64,000 bases of DNA from Pseudomonadota bacterium (GCA_020161775.1 JAIUOW010000001.1:248001-312000), one strand, 5' to 3'. Numbered from the stretch's first letter, positions 20,624 to 34,085 are shown. The notes: generated by a model from the letters alone, not told the origin. Numbers and translations: made by a program.

Positions 20624-21268
20624 TCAGCCCTTTTTGGCGCTGTTGCTCTTGTTGCGCGCGCTCAGCGTGGCGATCAGGCCGTCCACGCCCTTGGCGTTGA
20701 TTTCCTGGGCAAACTGGCTGCGGTAGGTTTCCATGAGCCACACACCCAGCACGTTGAGGTTGAAGATTTTCCAGCCCGTGCCTTGGCCCGGTGTTTTTTC
20801 AAGACGGTAGTCGAGCTGGATCGGATCGCCGCGGCCACGGACTTCAGTGCGCACAATGACTTCGGTGTCGGCCGCATCGGCACGCAGAGGCTTGACCGAG
20901 ATGGACTGGTCATTCACCTGGGCCAGCGCGCCCGCGTAGGTGCGCACCAGCAAGGTCTTGAATTCGTCCTGCAGCTGCTTTTTCTGCTCGGGCGTGGCCT
21001 GGCGCCAGGCCGGGCCCACCGCCGACGCCGTCATGCGCTGGAAGTTGACATTGGGCATGATCTTGCTGTCCACCAGCGCGATCACGCGGCTGATGTCGCC
21101 TGTTTGCAGGGTTTTGTCGGCCTTGATGGCGCCAATCACATCCTCGGACAGGCGCTTGATCATCACGTCGGGCGCTTCGTCGGCGGCGCGGGCGCCGCCG
21201 GTCAGGGCCAACCCCATCGCAGCCAGCGTCAGGCTCGCGAGCAATTGCCCCAGAAAACGTCTCTTCAT
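20624..21268 (-). CDS. mlaC: Periplasmic phospholipid carrier MlaC
   Basis: MlaC shuttles phospholipids between the outer-membrane MlaA complex and the inner-membrane MlaFEDB transporter. The 214-residue protein has a signal peptide (1-28, ending ARA) and the Tol-tol-Ttg2 family pattern: VIGAIKADKTL, VNFQRMTASAVGPAWRQATPEQ and the late GWKIFNLNVLGVWLMETYRSQF. AAAGG precedes the ATG. A 112-base gap separates it from mlaA; I see no convincing terminator there. Confidence 0.94.
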   Translation of the reverse strand: MKRRFLGQLLASLTLAAMGLALTGGARAADEAPDVMIKRLSEDVIGAIKADKTLQTGDISRVIALVDSKIMPNVNFQRMTASAVGPAWRQATPEQKKQLQDEFKTLLVRTYAGALAQVNDQSISVKPLRADAADTEVIVRTEVRGRGDPIQLDYRLEKTPGQGTGWKIFNLNVLGVWLMETYRSQFAQEINAKGVDGLIATLSARNKSNSAKKG

Positions 21269-21380
21269 ATCAACCTTTCATGGCGGGTACCACCCGCTGA
21301 TTCATTGGACTGCAAGCTACAGCAGCCGTTCCGGTTGCGGTGTACCGCGGCGGCGAAAGGCTGCAACAGCATGCAACACA

Positions 21381-22121
21381 TTACTTTTTTTCGGGCGGCT
21401 CGGCGGGGTCGGGTGCATTGCCGTCAAACAGCTCGGCGCGCCGGCGTTGCAGGTAGGCATCGCGGGTAAAACTGTATTTGTCCAGCGCGGCTTCATCCAG
21501 CACGGCGCTGGCGCGCAGCAGGTTGGACCGGGCATCCACCGCCCGCAGCAGGTACGTGGCGTTGCGCGATGCCTGCGGGTTGATGTCCTGCACAGGGTCA
21601 CCCCGCCGGTCCACGGGCAGCGCAAGGGTGTCACGCAGTGTGGACGGGCCCAGCAACGGCAGCACCAGGTACGGGCCTGCCGGAACCCCCCAGCGGCCCA
21701 GCGTCTGGCCGAAGTCTTCACGGTGGCGGTCAATGTTCATTTCGCTGGCCACGTCCAGGATACCGCCCAGGCCGAAGAAGGTGTTGACATTCACACGCAT
21801 GAGATTTTCAGCGGCGTTTTGCCACTTGAACTGCAGTGCGCTGTTGACGAAGGACCAGAAATCCCCCAGGTTTCCGAAGAAATTGCTCACCCCGGTACGC
21901 ACTGTGGGAGGCGTGACTTCGCGGTAAGCAACAGCCACCGGCTTGAGCACCACCGAGTCGATGTTGTCGTTGAATTCAGACACACCCCGGTTCCATCTTT
22001 CGAACGGGTCGCGCGATGCCACGTCGCCCCGCGCGGCGCAGCCGGTGGTCAGCAGGACGAGGGCCGCCAACGCGGCCCAAAGCCCGGCGCGTGCGCCGGG
22101 AAGAGAGAAAACTGTTGTCAT
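21381..22121 (-). CDS. mlaA: Outer-membrane lipoprotein MlaA (VacJ)
   Basis: MlaA removes misplaced phospholipids from the outer leaflet of the outer membrane. The 246-residue precursor has a lipobox with C28 (LLTTGC). The family signature DPFERWNRGVSEFND and the GGILDVASEM and GPYLVLPLLGPST blocks are present. In E. coli mlaA is unlinked; here, as in many betaproteobacteria, it is inside the mla operon, overlapping mlaD by 4 bases. Confidence 0.95.
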   Translation of the reverse strand: MTTVFSLPGARAGLWAALAALVLLTTGCAARGDVASRDPFERWNRGVSEFNDNIDSVVLKPVAVAYREVTPPTVRTGVSNFFGNLGDFWSFVNSALQFKWQNAAENLMRVNVNTFFGLGGILDVASEMNIDRHREDFGQTLGRWGVPAGPYLVLPLLGPSTLRDTLALPVDRRGDPVQDINPQASRNATYLLRAVDARSNLLRASAVLDEAALDKYSFTRDAYLQRRRAELFDGNAPDPAEPPEKK

Positions 22122-22606
22122 TTTTTTGCCGTGTTCCCTTGCGAAGCCCCGCCTTCAGCCGCCTTGCTGTACAAGAACTGGCTGATCAGGTTTTCAAGCA
22201 CCACCGCCGATTGTGTGGAGGTGACCGTGTCGCCAGCCGCCAGATTTTTTTCGTCCGCGCCAGCCTCGATGCCAATGTACTGCTCACCCAGCAGCCCGCT
22301 TGTCAGTATCTTGAGCGAGCTGTCCTTGGGAAAAACGTAGCGGTTTTCCAGGGCCAGCGTCACGCGCGCCCGGTAAGACTTGTCGTCAAAGGTAATGGAT
22401 TCGACGCGGCCCACCACCACGCCTGCGCTCCTGACAGCCGCCTGGCGCTTCAAGCCACCGATGTTGTCAAACTGCCCCGACACCTGGTAGGTGGACTGGA
22501 AGCTGAGGTTCAGCAGATTGGCGGACTGCAGCGCCAGGAACAGGATGGCCGCGCCCCCGATCAGGACAAACAGGCCTACCCACACATCGTTTTTACTGCG
22601 TTCCAT
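22118..22606 (-). CDS. mlaD: Mla transporter substrate-binding subunit MlaD
   Basis: A 162-residue MCE-domain protein with one N-terminal membrane helix (about 8-27). MlaD forms a hexameric ring in the periplasm on top of MlaE and passes lipids to or from MlaC. The MCE core runs from about residue 38 (YQVSGQFDNIGGLKRQAAVRSAGVVVG, split here for clarity) to the GEQYIGIEAG block. It lies 40 bases after mlaE and overlaps mlaA. Confidence 0.94.
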   Translation of the reverse strand: MERSKNDVWVGLFVLIGGAAILFLALQSANLLNLSFQSTYQVSGQFDNIGGLKRQAAVRSAGVVVGRVESITFDDKSYRARVTLALENRYVFPKDSSLKILTSGLLGEQYIGIEAGADEKNLAAGDTVTSTQSAVVLENLISQFLYSKAAEGGASQGNTAKK

Positions 22607-22646
22607 CAGTCACTCCTGTCTTGAGTTGGGCGGGAGGTGAGCCTTC

Positions 22647-23429
22647 TCATATGCTGAACATCAACGTGGTCAGCAGGAAATCCAGCCCCAGCACCGCCAG
22701 AGACGCCACCACCACGGTGCGCGTCGTGGCGCGCGACACGCCCTCGGGCGTGGCCTGCGCCATGTAACCCTGCAAAACGGCAACAAACGTCACGGTCACG
22801 CCGAACACGAGGCTTTTGACCACGCCGTTGCCCACATCCTTCCAGACGTCCACGCCACCTTGCATCTGGCTCCAGAAGGCGCCCGGGTCCACGCCGATCA
22901 GGATCACGCCCACCACCCAGCCGCCCACGATGCCCACGGCGCTGAACACCGCGGCCAGCAGCGGCATGGTGATGACGCCGGCCCAAAAACGCGGCGCCAG
23001 GATGCGGCGCACGGGGTCCACCGCCATCATTTCCATGGCGCTGAGCTGCTCGCCGGCCTTCATCAGGCCGATTTCCGCCGTCAGCGAAGTACCGGCGCGC
23101 CCGGCAAACAGCAACGCGGTGACCACGGGCCCCAGCTCGCGGACCAGGCTCAGGGCGACCAGAAGCCCCAGCGCCTCCGACGAGCCGTAGCGCTGCAGCG
23201 TGTAGTAGCCCTGCAGGCCGAGCACAAAACCCACGAAAAGGCCTGATACGGCAATGATGGCAAGCGAGTAATTGCCCAGGAAATGGACTTGGTCGCGCAC
23301 CAGGTCAAAGCGCCGAAGCGCCGGCCCCGCCAGCTTGACAAGCCGCAGGAGCAGGCGGGTGGCCTGCCCGATGTCAGCGAGCTTGCCACGCACGGCATGG
23401 CCGGTGTCGGCAGGATTCCACCAGCTCAT
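22647..23429 (-). CDS. mlaE: Mla transporter permease MlaE
   Basis: A 260-residue permease of the MlaE (YrbE) family, forming the inner-membrane channel of the phospholipid transporter. Family blocks include LVRELGPVVTALLFAGRAG, TAEIGLMKAGEQLSAM and the C-terminal helix. Five or six hydrophobic segments are visible. It overlaps mlaF by 4 bases. Confidence 0.94.
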   Translation of the reverse strand: MSWWNPADTGHAVRGKLADIGQATRLLLRLVKLAGPALRRFDLVRDQVHFLGNYSLAIIAVSGLFVGFVLGLQGYYTLQRYGSSEALGLLVALSLVRELGPVVTALLFAGRAGTSLTAEIGLMKAGEQLSAMEMMAVDPVRRILAPRFWAGVITMPLLAAVFSAVGIVGGWVVGVILIGVDPGAFWSQMQGGVDVWKDVGNGVVKSLVFGVTVTFVAVLQGYMAQATPEGVSRATTRTVVVASLAVLGLDFLLTTLMFSI

Positions 23430-24241
23430 GCCAGCCCCCCGCTGAAGTCCTGCGCAACCGTCGGGCCGGGATAGTGGAATCCGACCGGCCCGTCTGCCCG
23501 CGCATGGACGAACTGCTGCACCAGCGGATCGGCAGAGTGGAGCACCTCGTCGGGCGAGCCCTGGGCGGCCACGCGGCCATTGGCCAGGATGATCACCTGG
23601 TCGGCGATGCGGAAGGTCTCTTCCAGGTCATGCGACACCACGATGCTGGTGATGCCCAGTGTGTCGTTGAGCCGGCGGATGAGCTGCGCGGCCGTGCCCA
23701 GCGAGATCGGGTCGAGACCGGCAAAGGGCTCGTCATACATGATGAGCTCGGGGTCCAGCGCAATCGCGCGCGCCAGCGCCACGCGCCGGGCCATGCCGCC
23801 GGAAATTTCGCTGGGCATGAGGTCGCGCGCGCCGCGCAGGCCCACCGCATTGAGCTTCATGAGCACGATGTCACGCACCAGCTCCGGTGACAGCGTGGTG
23901 TGCTCACGCAGCGCAAAGGCCACGTTGTCCAACACGCTCAGATCGGTGAACAGTGCGCCAAACTGGAACAGCATGCCCATGCGCCGGCGCGCCGCGTACA
24001 GCGCCGCCCGGTCCATGGCGCCCACGTCCTGGCCCTCGAACAGCGTCTGTCCCGCGGTGGCCCGGATCTGGCCACCGATGAGGCGCAGCACGGTGGTCTT
24101 GCCCCCGCCCGAAGCGCCCATCAACGCCGTGACCTTGCCGCGTGGCACGGTCAGCGACAGCCCATCAAGGATGAGGCGCTTGCCGTAACCAAAGCTCAGG
24201 TCACGCAGTTCGACGACGGGAATAGGGGCAGAGGTGTCCAT
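23426..24241 (-). CDS. mlaF: Mla transporter ATP-binding subunit MlaF
   Basis: A 271-residue ATPase driving MlaE. It has Walker A GASGGGKTT, signature ISGGMARRVALARA, Walker B LIMYDEPFAGLD and the H-loop IVVSHDLEE. The only plausible start is ATG at 24241, yet no Shine-Dalgarno sequence precedes it: the 6 nt before it are pyrimidine-rich and follow directly on the T-run of a hairpin. It is the first gene of mlaFEDACB. Confidence 0.93.
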   Translation of the reverse strand: MDTSAPIPVVELRDLSFGYGKRLILDGLSLTVPRGKVTALMGASGGGKTTVLRLIGGQIRATAGQTLFEGQDVGAMDRAALYAARRRMGMLFQFGALFTDLSVLDNVAFALREHTTLSPELVRDIVLMKLNAVGLRGARDLMPSEISGGMARRVALARAIALDPELIMYDEPFAGLDPISLGTAAQLIRRLNDTLGITSIVVSHDLEETFRIADQVIILANGRVAAQGSPDEVLHSADPLVQQFVHARADGPVGFHYPGPTVAQDFSGGLA

Positions 24242-24247
24242 GAAACG

Positions 24248-24272
24248 AAAAAAGCCGGATGCGATCCGGCTT
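24248..24272 (-). terminator. Rho-independent terminator between gltBD and mla
   Basis: On the minus strand AAGCCGGAT (24272-24264) pairs perfectly with ATCCGGCTT (24260-24252) around a 3-nt loop, and six T follow (24253-24248). It lies downstream of gltD and ends only 6 nt before the mlaF start codon. Confidence 0.75.
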
Positions 24273-24326
24273 CGGAATGATAAAGGAAGACACTCTTTCC
24301 TGAATTAGCCCCGTATTACCTACGGC

Positions 24327-25793
24327 TTACCGGGGCAGGTCGCTGTAACCCATCAGGAATTCGTCCACCGAGCGGGCGGCCTGGCGGCCCTCGCGGATGG
24401 CCCAGACCACCAGCGACTGGCCACGGCGGATGTCACCCGCCGCAAACACCTTGGGCACGTTGGTCGCGTAGCCGTTGGTGAAGTCGGTGGTGGCCCTGGC
24501 ATTGCCACGGGCATCCTTTTCCACGCCAAACTGCTCCAGCACGCTGGCCACGGGGCTCACAAAGCCCATGGCCAGCAGCACCAGGTCGGCCTTGAGCACC
24601 TGCTCGCTGCCGGGCACCTCGGCCATCTTGCCGTCCTTCCATTCCACGCGCACGGTCTTCAGGCCGGTGACCTTGCCCTTTTCACCGATGAATTCCTTGG
24701 TGGAAATGGCGAATTCGCGCTCGCAGCCTTCTTCGTGGCTGGAGCTGGTACGCAGCTTGTATGGCCAGTAGGGCCAGGTCATCGGACGGTTTTCCTCTTC
24801 CGGCGGCTGCGGCATGAGCTCGAACTGGGTCACGCTGGCCGCGCCATGGCGGTTGCTGGTACCCACGCAGTCGGATCCGGTGTCGCCACCGCCGATCACG
24901 ATGACGTGCTTGCCGTCGGCGCGAAGCTGCCCTTTGAGCTTGTCTCCCGCATTGACCTTGTTTTGCTGCGGCAGGAACTCCATCGCGAAATGGATACCGT
25001 CCAGGTCGCGCCCGGGCACGAGCAGGTCGCGCGACTGCTCGGCCCCGCCCGTGAGCAGCACGGCGTCAAAGTCCTTTTGCAGCTGCTCGGGGCTGATGGT
25101 TTCCCTGGCCCAGTTGGTGACCTTTGAATCCTTGGGCAGGTTGCCCACCATGACGCCGGTGCGGATGGTCACGCCTTCAGCCTTCATCTGCTCCACACGC
25201 CGGTCGATGTGGGACTTCTCCATCTTGAAGTCGGGAATGCCGTAGCGCAGCAGGCCGCCCACGCGGTCGTTCTTTTCAAACAGCGTCACGTCGTGGCCCA
25301 CGCGCGCCAGCTGCTGCGCCGCCGCCATGCCAGCGGGGCCGGAGCCCACCACGGCGACCTTCTTGCCGGTCTTGTGCGGGGCCGGGCGCGGCGTGACCCA
25401 GCCCTCGGCCCAGGCGCGGTCGATGATGGCGTGCTCGATGGATTTGATGCCCACCGGGTCGTCGTTCACGTTCAGCGTGCAAGCTGCTTCGCACGGTGCG
25501 GGGCAGATGCGGCCGGTGAACTCGGGGAAGTTGTTGGTGCTGTGCAGTACGGCAATCGCGTTCTGCCAGTCGCCGCGGTAGACCAGGTCGTTGAAGTCCG
25601 GAATGATGTTGTTGACCGGGCAGCCGTTGTTGCAAAACGGCGTGCCGCAGTCCATGCAGCGCGCGCCCTGCACCTTGGCCTGCGCGTCGTCCAGGCCGAT
25701 CACGAATTCCTTGTAGTGCTTGAGCCGTTCGGGCACGGGCTTGTAGCCCTCTTCAATGCGCCCGTATTCCATGAAGCCGGTGACTTTTCCCAT
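24327..25793 (-). CDS. gltD: Glutamate synthase (NADPH), small subunit
   Basis: GltD takes electrons from NADPH through FAD and two 4Fe-4S clusters and hands them to GltB. The 488-residue protein has the N-terminal cysteine clusters ([14 protein letters not shown] and [11 protein letters not shown]), the FAD fold [15 protein letters not shown] and the NADPH fold [15 protein letters not shown]. The C-terminal FAD block [16 protein letters not shown] is intact. It lies 42 bases after gltB. Confidence 0.96.
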   Translation of the reverse strand: MGKVTGFMEYGRIEEGYKPVPERLKHYKEFVIGLDDAQAKVQGARCMDCGTPFCNNGCPVNNIIPDFNDLVYRGDWQNAIAVLHSTNNFPEFTGRICPAPCEAACTLNVNDDPVGIKSIEHAIIDRAWAEGWVTPRPAPHKTGKKVAVVGSGPAGMAAAQQLARVGHDVTLFEKNDRVGGLLRYGIPDFKMEKSHIDRRVEQMKAEGVTIRTGVMVGNLPKDSKVTNWARETISPEQLQKDFDAVLLTGGAEQSRDLLVPGRDLDGIHFAMEFLPQQNKVNAGDKLKGQLRADGKHVIVIGGGDTGSDCVGTSNRHGAASVTQFELMPQPPEEENRPMTWPYWPYKLRTSSSHEEGCEREFAISTKEFIGEKGKVTGLKTVRVEWKDGKMAEVPGSEQVLKADLVLLAMGFVSPVASVLEQFGVEKDARGNARATTDFTNGYATNVPKVFAAGDIRRGQSLVVWAIREGRQAARSVDEFLMGYSDLPR

Positions 25794-25835
25794 GCTCTTG
25801 TCCAGTCCTGTCTGTATCGTGGGGGATGGTCCGCC

Positions 25836-30566
<4,731 letters not shown>

Positions 30567-30598
30567 GGCGTGCTCCTAGTTGTGTCGCAGGGACTGGA

Positions 30599-30627
30599 AG
30601 GATAGTGCACTGCAACAACAATGCCAA
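30599..30627 (-). promoter_or_regulatory. Candidate sigma70 promoter for gltBD
   Basis: On the minus strand TTGGCA (30627-30622) is followed after 17 bp by TATCCT (30604-30599), about 33 bp before the gltB start. The RAYT-linked hairpin repeat ends one base from the -35 box. Pattern match only. Confidence 0.4.
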
Positions 30628-30662
30628 GAAGAATAATTGGGGTCAGATTCCAATTATTCTTC
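30628..30662. repeat. REP-like hairpin, gltB side of the RAYT gene
   Basis: A 13-bp perfect inverted repeat, GAAGAATAATTGG (30628-30640) and CCAATTATTCTTC (30650-30662), encloses the 9-nt loop GGTCAGATT. The loop and inner arms recur inverted at 31429-31451 on the far side of the transposase gene. Confidence 0.8.
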
Positions 30663-30680
30663 GACGAAATCTCATCTTTA

Positions 30681-30699
30681 TTAATTGGGGACAGATTAA
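30681..30699. repeat. Variant REP-like hairpin at the 3' end of the RAYT gene
   Basis: TTAAT (30681-30685) and ATTAA (30695-30699) enclose a 9-nt loop TGGGGACAG. This is a diverged relative of the 30628 element (GGGGACAGATT against GGGGTCAGATT) and overlaps the transposase stop codon. Confidence 0.55.
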
Positions 30700-31400
30700 A
30701 TAGGCGATTCAGACGGCTTTTGTGGTGGCCGCCCTGCGCGGGCTTGCGCCACCCGCCGTTCGGTGCGCTTTTGCAGGTCCGCCACGAAACCGGCCTCACC
30801 CAAAGCCCAGCCACCCAAGGCTGATTTCGTCAGGGCTTCGCGAACGGACGCTGCGACCCCGGCGCGCACCATGTCGGCGTAGGCCGCTTCGCGCGCAAAT
30901 GGGGTGTTGCCCAACGTCCAGTACAAGGGGTGCGGCGTGATCAGCCGGTCATTGCGCAGGCCGGTGTAGTGCCCATGGCTGGACCAGGGGTAGTCGGCCG
31001 CCTCCACCACCATCCCGGCGCGCACCGGATTCAGGTCGATGTAGGCCATGCAGGCCAGCAAATGCCGGTCAGCCTGAATCACGGCACTGCGGTAACGCCC
31101 TTCCCACAGGGTACCGGTGCGACTCTGACGGTCATTGAAATACCGTACATAGCGCCGGCCCACCGCCTGCATCATGGCGGGAATCGATTCCGCAGTCTCG
31201 GGGGTGGCCAACAGGTGGAAATGGTTGCTCATGACCACGTAGGCATGCAGCGCGACACCGAACCTGGATGCGTTATCGCCCAGTAGCGCGAGCAGCGTCT
31301 CGTAGTCTGCTGTCGCAGCAACGATCGGCTGGCGGTTGTTGCCCCGCTGGATCAGGTGATGCGGGTAACCAGGGACGGTGAGACGGGGAAGGCGGGCCAT
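30696..31400 (-). CDS. REP-associated tyrosine transposase (RAYT, IS200-like Y1 family)
   Basis: A 234-residue intact Y1-transposase homologue. Seen: start MARLPRLTVPGYPHHLIQRGNN, the HUH motif in VMSNHFHLLATP, then GTLWEGRYRSAVIQ and YIDLNPVRAGMV, all typical of RAYTs (these strings are split motifs of one domain). Such proteins nick and rejoin single-stranded DNA at REP hairpins and are usually single-copy and vertically kept, not active insertion sequences. Hairpins at 30628-30662, 30681-30699 and 31429-31451 flank it. It lies between gltB and the methyltransferase gene, on the same strand. Confidence 0.9.
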   Translation of the reverse strand: MARLPRLTVPGYPHHLIQRGNNRQPIVAATADYETLLALLGDNASRFGVALHAYVVMSNHFHLLATPETAESIPAMMQAVGRRYVRYFNDRQSRTGTLWEGRYRSAVIQADRHLLACMAYIDLNPVRAGMVVEAADYPWSSHGHYTGLRNDRLITPHPLYWTLGNTPFAREAAYADMVRAGVAASVREALTKSALGGWALGEAGFVADLQKRTERRVAQARAGRPPQKPSESPI

Positions 31401-31422
31401 GGAGCATTCATTGGAGTACGCT

Positions 31423-32277
31423 TCATGTTAATTGGAATCTGACCCCGATTAGGGATTCCAGCCCGAATTCGGCCAGGATCTGGCGCAGGCGTTCAGCGGC
31501 GCTGCGCTTTTTCTGGCCGGTATGGCGCGCGATGATGAGCTCGTTCTTGAGGCTGTGTTCCCAGCCGACCAGCTCGGTCACGGTGACCTGGTAGCCACTG
31601 GCTTCCAGGTACAGGCAGCGCAGCACGTTGGTGATCTGGCTGCCCAGCTCACGCGTGTGCAGGGGATGGCGCCAAAGCTCGGCCAGCGGCGTGCGCGCCA
31701 GCGCCAAGGCCTTGGTTTCGCGCAGGCAGGCGGCGACTTCCGCCTGGCAACAGGGCACCAGCACCATGTACCGGGCCTGCTTTTGCAGGCCAAACGCAAT
31801 GGCGTCGTCGGTCGCTGTGTCGCAGGCGTGCAGCGCCGTCACGACGTCGATGCGCGCAGGCAATTGCGGCGCGTCCACTGATTGCGCCACGCTCAGGTTG
31901 AGGAACGACATGCGGTCAAAGCCCAGCTGTTGTGCAAGTTCCGCTGACTTCTGCACCAGGTCGGCGCGTGTTTCTATGCCGTAGATGTGGCCCGTGCCCC
32001 TGGCTTTGAAGAACAGGTCGTAGATGATGAAGCCCAGGTAGGACTTGCCCGCGCCATGGTCAGCCAGCGTCAGGGCAGCGTCCGCTGGCAGCTCCTGCAG
32101 CAGTTTCTCGATGAACTGGAACAGGTGGTACACCTGCTTGAGTTTGCGCCGCGAATCCTGGTTGAGCTTGCCCTCACGCGTGAGGATGTGCAGCGCCTTG
32201 AGCAGCTCGAGCGACTGGCCCGGGCGGATTTCGGATGCCAGCGCGCTGGCATCCGCGGCAGGCTTGCGCGGCTTCAT
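31423..32277 (-). CDS. SAM-dependent methyltransferase (Methyltransf_32-like)
   Basis: A 284-residue protein. The SAM-binding motif is ADHGAGKSYLGFIIYD (about 72-87), with IYGIETRADLV for the second strand and VPCCQAEVAA for the motif-IV region. The N-terminal helices resemble the PF13679 group, some of which modify rRNA or tRNA; the substrate is unknown. The last eight or nine residues (LIGVRFQLT) are encoded by the RAYT-linked hairpin at 31429-31451, so the natural C-terminus may have been altered. The start overlaps the DUF1415 stop (ATGA). Confidence 0.82.
   Translation of the reverse strand: MKPRKPAADASALASEIRPGQSLELLKALHILTREGKLNQDSRRKLKQVYHLFQFIEKLLQELPADAALTLADHGAGKSYLGFIIYDLFFKARGTGHIYGIETRADLVQKSAELAQQLGFDRMSFLNLSVAQSVDAPQLPARIDVVTALHACDTATDDAIAFGLQKQARYMVLVPCCQAEVAACLRETKALALARTPLAELWRHPLHTRELGSQITNVLRCLYLEASGYQVTVTELVGWEHSLKNELIIARHTGQKKRSAAERLRQILAEFGLESLIGVRFQLT
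31429..31451. repeat. REP-like hairpin, methyltransferase side of the RAYT gene
   Basis: TAATTGG (31429-31435) and CCGATTA (31445-31451) pair over 7 bp with one G-T wobble around the loop AATCTGACC, the exact reverse complement of the loop at 30641-30649. Over the shared 21-bp core the two elements differ at one base. It lies inside the 3' end of the methyltransferase gene. Confidence 0.8.
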
Positions 32278-32861
32278 CGGTGCGGCCCTACGTCCAGTGC
32301 GGCCCAGCCCTCAAGGCCCAAGCGTTTCAGGGTCTGCATGTTGGTTTCAAAAATCGCCTCGGGGTCCGGAAAGACTTCCACCGCCCGGTCGATGCTCGCT
32401 TCGCGCAGCAGATGCAAAGTGGGGTACGGCGACCGGTTGGTGAAGTTGGTGATGTCGTCTGGCTGCGTACCGCCAAACTGATAGTGAGGGTGGAAGTCCG
32501 CGATCTGGATTTCACCTTCCAGGCCAAGCTCCTCAAGCAGCGCCTGCGCATCGCCCATGAAATCATTGAAGTCCAGGAAGTCGTGCAGCATGCCAGGCAC
32601 GACCAGCAACGTGGTGTCCCGTACCGCGGGATCCTCGGCCTGCAGGTCGGTCAGTTCGCGGCGCAGTTCATCCAGCAGCTCGGCAGGGCTGCGGGCCACG
32701 CTGACCGCCAGATGAACCTGTCCCTTGACATGAACCGCCTTGGCAAACGGGCAAAGGTTCAGGCCGATCACGGCGCGCTCCAGCCATGCATTTGTGTCCT
32801 GCAGTACCAGCGCCGCATCGGGCACTTCAGGCGGTGCGTCGCCGTGTTGGGTCAGTCCCAC
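32274..32861 (-). CDS. DUF1415 family protein
   Basis: A 195-residue cytoplasmic protein of the DUF1415 family, function unknown. Conserved-looking segments are GLNLCPFAKAV, the central FLDFNDFMGDA and DFHPHYQFGGTQPDDITNFTNRSPYP. The Cys-Pro-Phe and the His-rich HPHY block could be catalytic or metal-binding, but this is a guess. It overlaps the methyltransferase start by 4 bases. Confidence 0.85.
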   Translation of the reverse strand: MGLTQHGDAPPEVPDAALVLQDTNAWLERAVIGLNLCPFAKAVHVKGQVHLAVSVARSPAELLDELRRELTDLQAEDPAVRDTTLLVVPGMLHDFLDFNDFMGDAQALLEELGLEGEIQIADFHPHYQFGGTQPDDITNFTNRSPYPTLHLLREASIDRAVEVFPDPEAIFETNMQTLKRLGLEGWAALDVGPHR

Positions 32862-32900
32862 AAATCCCTTTCACCACGCCACTCGCGGCAGCAGCCGATT

Positions 32901-34085
32901 TTATCGGCGTTGCCTGAGCAGGATGCCCGTTTGCCAGGCGAGTACCAGGCCCACGGCGCTGCACAGGCCTGTTGCCAGCCACGTCCAGTGCCAGCCGCCT
33001 GCCACGCCGGCCACCCAGGCCACCAGGGGCGGGCCGGCAAACTGGCCGATGGAAGAGCATTGCTGAACCCAGCCCACCGTCGTGGCTACCGCGCCGCTGT
33101 CCGGCGCCAGGCGCACCGACAGGGAAAACAGCGTCCCCGGCACGACACCGCCGACCATGGAAAACAGCAGAATGGCGCCGTACCGCAGGGTTGCCCCGCC
33201 GTCCAGTGCAGGTGCGAACGCAAAGGCGGCCCCCAGCCCCATCGTGGCAAAGCCCGCATACAGCAGCCGCTGCGGCGCCCGGCCGCGCTGCAGCAGGCGG
33301 CCCGACGCGATGTTGCCCACCATGTTGACTGCCGCCACCAGCGCCGTGAGCAAACCACCCGTGGCAGCGCCCACACCAGCCTGCGCGTAGATGGACGGCA
33401 AGAAGCCGATGACAGCCAGCCACTGCCCCGAGTACACCGCAAATGCCGAAGCCACCAGCCACGGACCGGGCGACGACAGCGTCTGGCGCAACCGCCCGAC
33501 CCATTGCGATGGCACGGCGGTGACCGCAGCGGGTGGGTCCGGCGCCACCGCACGCCACAGCCATGCCGCCATGATCCAGGACAGCGCACCCAACAGCCAC
33601 CACCAACCAGGCCATCCCGCGGCTGCAATAAACAGGGGGCCGCCTGCCAGCGCCACGGCGGCGCCCAGCGGCATGTAGGCGCCCCACAAGCCCAGCATGG
33701 CGCTCATCCGCGCAGGTGCCACCAGTCGGCGAATCAGCGCGGGCGCAGGCAGCACAGCCAGCAGGAAGCCCGCACCTTCCACGGCGCGCAGCGCCAGCAG
33801 CGCGGGCGCGCCGGTCGCCAGACCGCCCGCCGCACTGGCCGCGCCCAGCAGCAGCAAGCCCGCCACCATGCAGCGGCGCAGGCCCAGGCTGTCCGCGGCC
33901 AGCCCCGTCACCAGACCCAGTGACATGCCGGCCAATTGAACCAGCGACAACAGGAAGCCTGACTGCAGCAGCGTGAGGCCCAGCGCGTCGCGAAGCACGG
34001 GCAGCGCTGGCGGCAGCTTGCCCACGTGCAGCGCGGCACTGACGCCGGCCAGCACCACCACCAGCGCCGGGTCCAGGCGCTTCAT
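32901..34085 (-). CDS. MFS transporter
   Basis: A 394-residue membrane protein with about 12 predicted helices in two halves separated by a short cytoplasmic loop (around residue 195). The A-motif-like loop GLAADSLGLRR follows TM2, and LRAVEGAGFLLAVLPAPALI resembles TM4 of CynX/NimT-type carriers. The substrate cannot be told. It overlaps dgt by 4 bases and is probably co-transcribed with aroKB and dgt. Confidence 0.85.
   Translation of the reverse strand: MKRLDPALVVVLAGVSAALHVGKLPPALPVLRDALGLTLLQSGFLLSLVQLAGMSLGLVTGLAADSLGLRRCMVAGLLLLGAASAAGGLATGAPALLALRAVEGAGFLLAVLPAPALIRRLVAPARMSAMLGLWGAYMPLGAAVALAGGPLFIAAAGWPGWWWLLGALSWIMAAWLWRAVAPDPPAAVTAVPSQWVGRLRQTLSSPGPWLVASAFAVYSGQWLAVIGFLPSIYAQAGVGAATGGLLTALVAAVNMVGNIASGRLLQRGRAPQRLLYAGFATMGLGAAFAFAPALDGGATLRYGAILLFSMVGGVVPGTLFSLSVRLAPDSGAVATTVGWVQQCSSIGQFAGPPLVAWVAGVAGGWHWTWLATGLCSAVGLVLAWQTGILLRQRR

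Noticed and set aside
30696-31400. Calling the RAYT gene a complete active insertion sequence
   Set aside because: No IS200/IS605 ends or accessory tnpB; the gene and hairpins fit a domesticated REP-associated transposase better.
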